From an uncultured Lachnobacterium sp. (GTDB lineage Bacteria > Bacillota > Clostridia > Lachnospirales > Lachnospiraceae), in contig CALAST010000048.1 in NCBI GenBank assembly GCA_937889225.1, forward strand, positions 1 through 34,874: 34,874 bases of DNA. The letters run 5' to 3'. Below, in pieces: positions 31,628 to 34,874 of the stretch (position 1 is its first letter; the number at the start of each line of letters is the position of its first letter). Made by a program: the position numbers and the translations under genes. The notes under the pieces are model-generated. The model did not search any database and was not told the origin of the DNA. It was given only the letters and a program-made list of their open reading frames with translations.

Positions 31628-33868
31628 ATGCAAGAACAAGAAAACAATATTATCCGCACCGAGTATTCGGAGCTGATGCAAAAATCATATATTGACTATG
31701 CCATGAGTGTTATCATAGCTAGAGCGCTTCCAGATGTACGTGATGGTTTAAAGCCTGTACAACGTCGTGTACTTTATGATATGTCAGAACTAGGTGTAAA
31801 ATATGACAAACCACATCGTAAATGTGCGCGTATTGTTGGGGATACTATGGGTAAATATCATCCACATGGTGATTCTTCGATTTATGAAGCATTGGTTGTG
31901 ATGGCGCAGGATTTCAAAAAAGGCTTACCATTGATTGACGGTCATGGTAACTTTGGTTCTATTGAGGGCGATGGTGCTGCGGCGATGCGTTATACAGAAG
32001 CGCGTCTTCAGAAGGTAACACAGGAAGCCTATTTAGCAGATTTGGATAAGGGTGTGGTCGATTTTGGGCCAAACTTTGATGAAACCGAAAAAGAGCCATT
32101 GGTACTTCCAGTAAAAGTGCCAAATCTTCTCATCAATGGTGCAGAGGGTATTGCGGTAGGTATGGCAACTAGTATTCCACCTCATAATTTTGGTGAAGTG
32201 ATTGATGGTGTCATAGCCTATATGAAGAATCCAGATATTTCTACTGAAGAAATGATGCAATATATTCAGGGACCAGATTTTCCAACAGGCGGCTTGATAG
32301 CAAACAAAGATGACCTCTTATCGATTTATGAAACTGGTATGGGCAAAATCAAAGTCCGTGGTAAGGTAGAATATGAAAAAGTCAAAGGCGGCAAAGAACG
32401 CCTTGTGATTACAGAAATTCCATATACCATGATTGGTGCCAACATTGGTAAGTTTTTATTGGATGTAGCAGCGTTGGTAGAGACAAAGAAAACAAGTGAT
32501 ATCGTAGATATTACGAACCAGTCTTCCAAAGAAGGAATCCGTATTGTTTTAGATTTGAAAAAGGGAGCCAATGTTGAGGCATTAGAAAACCTTTTATATA
32601 AGAAAACAAAATTAGAAGATACCTTTGGCGTAAATATGTTAGCGGTTGCAGATGGCAGACCAGAAACGATGGGACTTGTTCCAATTATTCGCCATCACGT
32701 AAACTTCCAGTATGAAATTGCGACACGTAAATATACCACATTACTTGCAAAAGAAATGGATCGAAAAGAAATCCAAGAAGGTTTATTGAAGGCATGTAAT
32801 GTGATTGATTTAATTATCGAGATTCTTCGTGGTTCGAAAAGTCGCAAAGATGCAGAAAAATGTTTGACCAAAGGTGATATCACAAATATAAAGTTTAAGA
32901 GCAAAGCATCAGAGCAGATGGCGATGCAGCTTTGTTTTAGTGAGCGTCAGGCAGATGCCATTTTGGAAATGCGTTTGTACAAATTGATTGGTTTGGAAAT
33001 TGACGCTTTGATGAAAGAGCATAACGAAACATTAGAAAAGATTGCGCTTTATGAAGAGTTGCTTTCTCGTCGTTCTTCTATGGCGAAGATGATTATCAAA
33101 GAATTAACTGCGTTCAAGAAGGCATATGGAAGACCACGTAGAACAGTAGTAGATAATTTGGCAGAAGCAGTCGTAGAAGAAAAGCCAATCGAAGAAAAAG
33201 ATGTGGTATTCCTTATGGACCGCTTTGGTTATGCAAAGACGATTGAAGTTTCTATTTATGAGAGAAATAAAGAAACCGCAGACAATGAAAATCGCTATGT
33301 ATTTACCTGTAAAAATACAGATAAGATATGTATTTTTACAAACACAGGTCAAATGCATTTGATTAAGGTATTGGATTTGCCGGCAGGTCGATTAAAAGAC
33401 AAAGGTACTCCAATCGATAATTTGAGTAATTATAATAGTAAGAATGAAAATTATGTTTATGTTTCGAGCTTACAGAATGTATCTTCTGGAAAAGTGGTAT
33501 TTGGTACGAAACAGTCCATGATTAAATTGGTCGATGGTGCGGAGTTTGTAGTTGGTAAGAAAACGACAGCAGCTACAAAATTGTCAGATGGAGACGAAGT
33601 GATTCTTGTTCGTCCATTAAAGGGCAACGAAACGATGGTAATGCGTTCGGAAAAAGAAATGTTCCTTCGTATTGCGTGTGAGACAATTCCAGAAAAGAAG
33701 AAATCGGCAGTCGGTGTCCGAGGCATGAAATTAGATGCGAAAGATGCATTAAAAGAAATTTATGTATTAGGTGAGGGCGAGAATCAAACTCTTGAGGTAA
33801 AAGGAAAAGAACTCGCTTTAAATCGTCTTCATATCGGAAATCGTGATACGAAAGGTGTGAAACGATAA
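31628..33868 (+). CDS. parC: Type IIA topoisomerase cleavage subunit (ParC-like)
   Basis: A 746-aa A subunit. The catalytic tyrosine is Y122 (AAMRYTEARL). The quinolone-binding helix reads HPHGDSSIYEAL, with Ser83 and Glu87, so the usual drug-sensitive Ser is present and the acidic residue is Glu, as in ParC. A six-bladed C-terminal DNA-wrapping domain follows (from about residue 510) but no clear GyrA box (QRRGGKG) is found; KKKSAVGVRGMKL takes a similar place. That, and pairing with the ParE-like gene, support topoisomerase IV. AGGAGAG precedes the ATG. Confidence 0.85.
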   Translation: MQEQENNIIRTEYSELMQKSYIDYAMSVIIARALPDVRDGLKPVQRRVLYDMSELGVKYDKPHRKCARIVGDTMGKYHPHGDSSIYEALVVMAQDFKKGLPLIDGHGNFGSIEGDGAAAMRYTEARLQKVTQEAYLADLDKGVVDFGPNFDETEKEPLVLPVKVPNLLINGAEGIAVGMATSIPPHNFGEVIDGVIAYMKNPDISTEEMMQYIQGPDFPTGGLIANKDDLLSIYETGMGKIKVRGKVEYEKVKGGKERLVITEIPYTMIGANIGKFLLDVAALVETKKTSDIVDITNQSSKEGIRIVLDLKKGANVEALENLLYKKTKLEDTFGVNMLAVADGRPETMGLVPIIRHHVNFQYEIATRKYTTLLAKEMDRKEIQEGLLKACNVIDLIIEILRGSKSRKDAEKCLTKGDITNIKFKSKASEQMAMQLCFSERQADAILEMRLYKLIGLEIDALMKEHNETLEKIALYEELLSRRSSMAKMIIKELTAFKKAYGRPRRTVVDNLAEAVVEEKPIEEKDVVFLMDRFGYAKTIEVSIYERNKETADNENRYVFTCKNTDKICIFTNTGQMHLIKVLDLPAGRLKDKGTPIDNLSNYNSKNENYVYVSSLQNVSSGKVVFGTKQSMIKLVDGAEFVVGKKTTAATKLSDGDEVILVRPLKGNETMVMRSEKEMFLRIACETIPEKKKSAVGVRGMKLDAKDALKEIYVLGEGENQTLEVKGKELALNRLHIGNRDTKGVKR

Positions 33869-33967
33869 AACAATTGTATGCGTGTAAACGGCGATACAAG
33901 AGTGAACAAATCGTTTCGTGTAGTAAATTTCATGGATTTGTAAATTGAAATTATGAAAAGAGGTACT

Positions 33968-34874
33968 ATGTTAACTTACAAAGAAGCACAGGAGTTTTTA
34001 GAAAAAACCAAAAAAAGAGGTAGTGTTTTAGGGCTTACCAATATGTATGCATTGATGGAGGAATTGGGAAATCCACAGGATAAGATTCCGACGATTCATA
34101 TTGCTGGAACAAATGGAAAAGGTTCTTTTGGTGCTTACCTTGCGTCTATTTGTAAAGAAGCAGAGTTTAAAGTGGGCAGATACTGCTCACCAGCCGTATT
34201 TTCTCCATTGGAGTGTTGGCAGTACGATGGAAGAAATATAACGGAAGAAGAATATGCAGAATGTATGTCACAGGTAAAAAATGCCTGTGACATTATCGCG
34301 TTGCGTACGGAGAATGAGATTTTACCAACAGCATTTGAAATAGAAACAGCATTGGCATTTGTCTATTTTGCAAAGATGCAGCCTGATGTGGTGTTATTGG
34401 AAGTTGGTATGGGTGGTCGCTTGGATGCTACAAATATAATCAAGCAGCCATTGGCATGTGTATTTACCAAAATCAGCCGTGATCATATGCAGTTTTTAGG
34501 TGAAAGTTTAACTGAAATTGCAAAAGAAAAAGCAGGAATTATGAAAAAAGGAGCGTATATCTTTTGGGGTGAGCAAGAATCAGAGGTAGAAGTTGTCTTG
34601 GATGCGGCATTTGAAGCGGTGATAGCACAGGAGAAAGCCGAGTGGTGTACAAATGTTGAGGAAAGAGTAGAAGGGTGTGTGAAAGTAGATGTGAATGGCA
34701 CACAGTCATTTTCTCCTAAAACAATTCGTGGTGATGTATATACAAGTCGTATCAAGTTGATTTCACAGAAGCCGGGAGAACTTCGTTTTTCTTATTTGGG
34801 TGTAAATTATATGACACGTATGGCAGGGATGTACCAGATGCAGAATGCAACACTTGCCCTTGCGGTATTTGATG
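33968..34874 (+). CDS. folC: Folylpolyglutamate/dihydrofolate synthase, 5' part
   Basis: This gene runs off the window end; 302 complete codons are present of a family usually about 420-440 aa. FolC adds glutamate to folates (and dihydropteroate). The Mur-ligase-type P-loop is AGTNGKGSFGAYL (about residues 46-58), then YCSPAVFSPLE, LLEVGMGGRLDATNI and ISRDHMQFLGESL followed by EIAKEKAGIMK, all family motifs. AAAGAGG lies a few bases before ATG 33968. It follows parC after 99 bases in the same direction and may share its transcript. Confidence 0.93.
   Translation, partial: MLTYKEAQEFLEKTKKRGSVLGLTNMYALMEELGNPQDKIPTIHIAGTNGKGSFGAYLASICKEAEFKVGRYCSPAVFSPLECWQYDGRNITEEEYAECMSQVKNACDIIALRTENEILPTAFEIETALAFVYFAKMQPDVVLLEVGMGGRLDATNIIKQPLACVFTKISRDHMQFLGESLTEIAKEKAGIMKKGAYIFWGEQESEVEVVLDAAFEAVIAQEKAEWCTNVEERVEGCVKVDVNGTQSFSPKTIRGDVYTSRIKLISQKPGELRFSYLGVNYMTRMAGMYQMQNATLALAVFD

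Noticed and set aside
29407..33868. Calling the topoisomerase pair gyrB/gyrA
   Set aside because: No GyrA box is visible in the C-terminal domain, Glu occupies position 87 of the quinolone helix and no oriC genes are adjacent; topoisomerase IV is favoured, though not proven.

Overview
The window is AT-rich Firmicutes DNA. Gene content points to an anaerobic clostridium, most likely Lachnospiraceae: two-part leuC/leuD preceded by a divergent LysR gene, a DUF6062-type cysteine-motif protein, an ABC permease with a long extracytoplasmic tail, a PDZ/radical-SAM (DUF512) gene joined to der-plsY-gpsA, and a second type IIA topoisomerase pair. The genus cannot be fixed from the sequence alone. I see no rRNA or tRNA gene, CRISPR array, prophage or intact transposase.

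Layout. 0-2.5 kb: an orphan chemoreceptor behind a near-consensus promoter, then a YfcE-type phosphodiesterase. 2.6-4.3 kb (minus strand): a LysR regulator coupled to a DUF6062-like gene. 4.3-6.7 kb: a 545-nt structured gap, then leuC and leuD (isopropylmalate isomerase). 7.0-7.8 kb (minus): an AP2-like protein with a degenerate HNH-like centre. 8.0-9.5 kb: thrC behind a perfect TTGACA-N17-TATAAT promoter. 9.9-11.6 kb: a second chemoreceptor. 11.9-12.6 kb: a signal peptidase I homologue whose catalytic Ser and Lys are both replaced.

12.7-18.0 kb is a housekeeping cluster, rbgA-rnhB-fliK-like-flhB-like-yraN-pgeF; its first four genes match the Bacillus ylqF-rnhB-ylqG-ylqH order. 18.3-21.7 kb holds a VanZ-like gene with tandem 11-bp-phased direct repeats upstream, then an ABC ATPase/permease pair. 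21.9-26.4 kb is DUF512-der-plsY-gpsA (GTPase-driven ribosome assembly plus the first steps of phospholipid synthesis). Then follow dut, an MsmX/UgpC-type sugar-transport ATPase, a PucR/CdaR-type regulator, parE, parC and the 5' part of folC, which runs off the end.

The least explained content lies between genes. At least five copies of a dispersed, structured repeat (hairpin, GAGCAAGTAGC-like linker, second hairpin ending near TCCGCTTGAC) lie in one orientation at 4.3, 4.5, 6.1, 9.7 and 14.4 kb, with fragments elsewhere. One copy carries a 92-nt insertion made of two strong hairpins, exposed by comparison with the empty copy about 200 nt away. A second repeat (hairpin with CTTGC loop followed by GTAAGAACATGAT) occurs at 11.8 and 26.9 kb.
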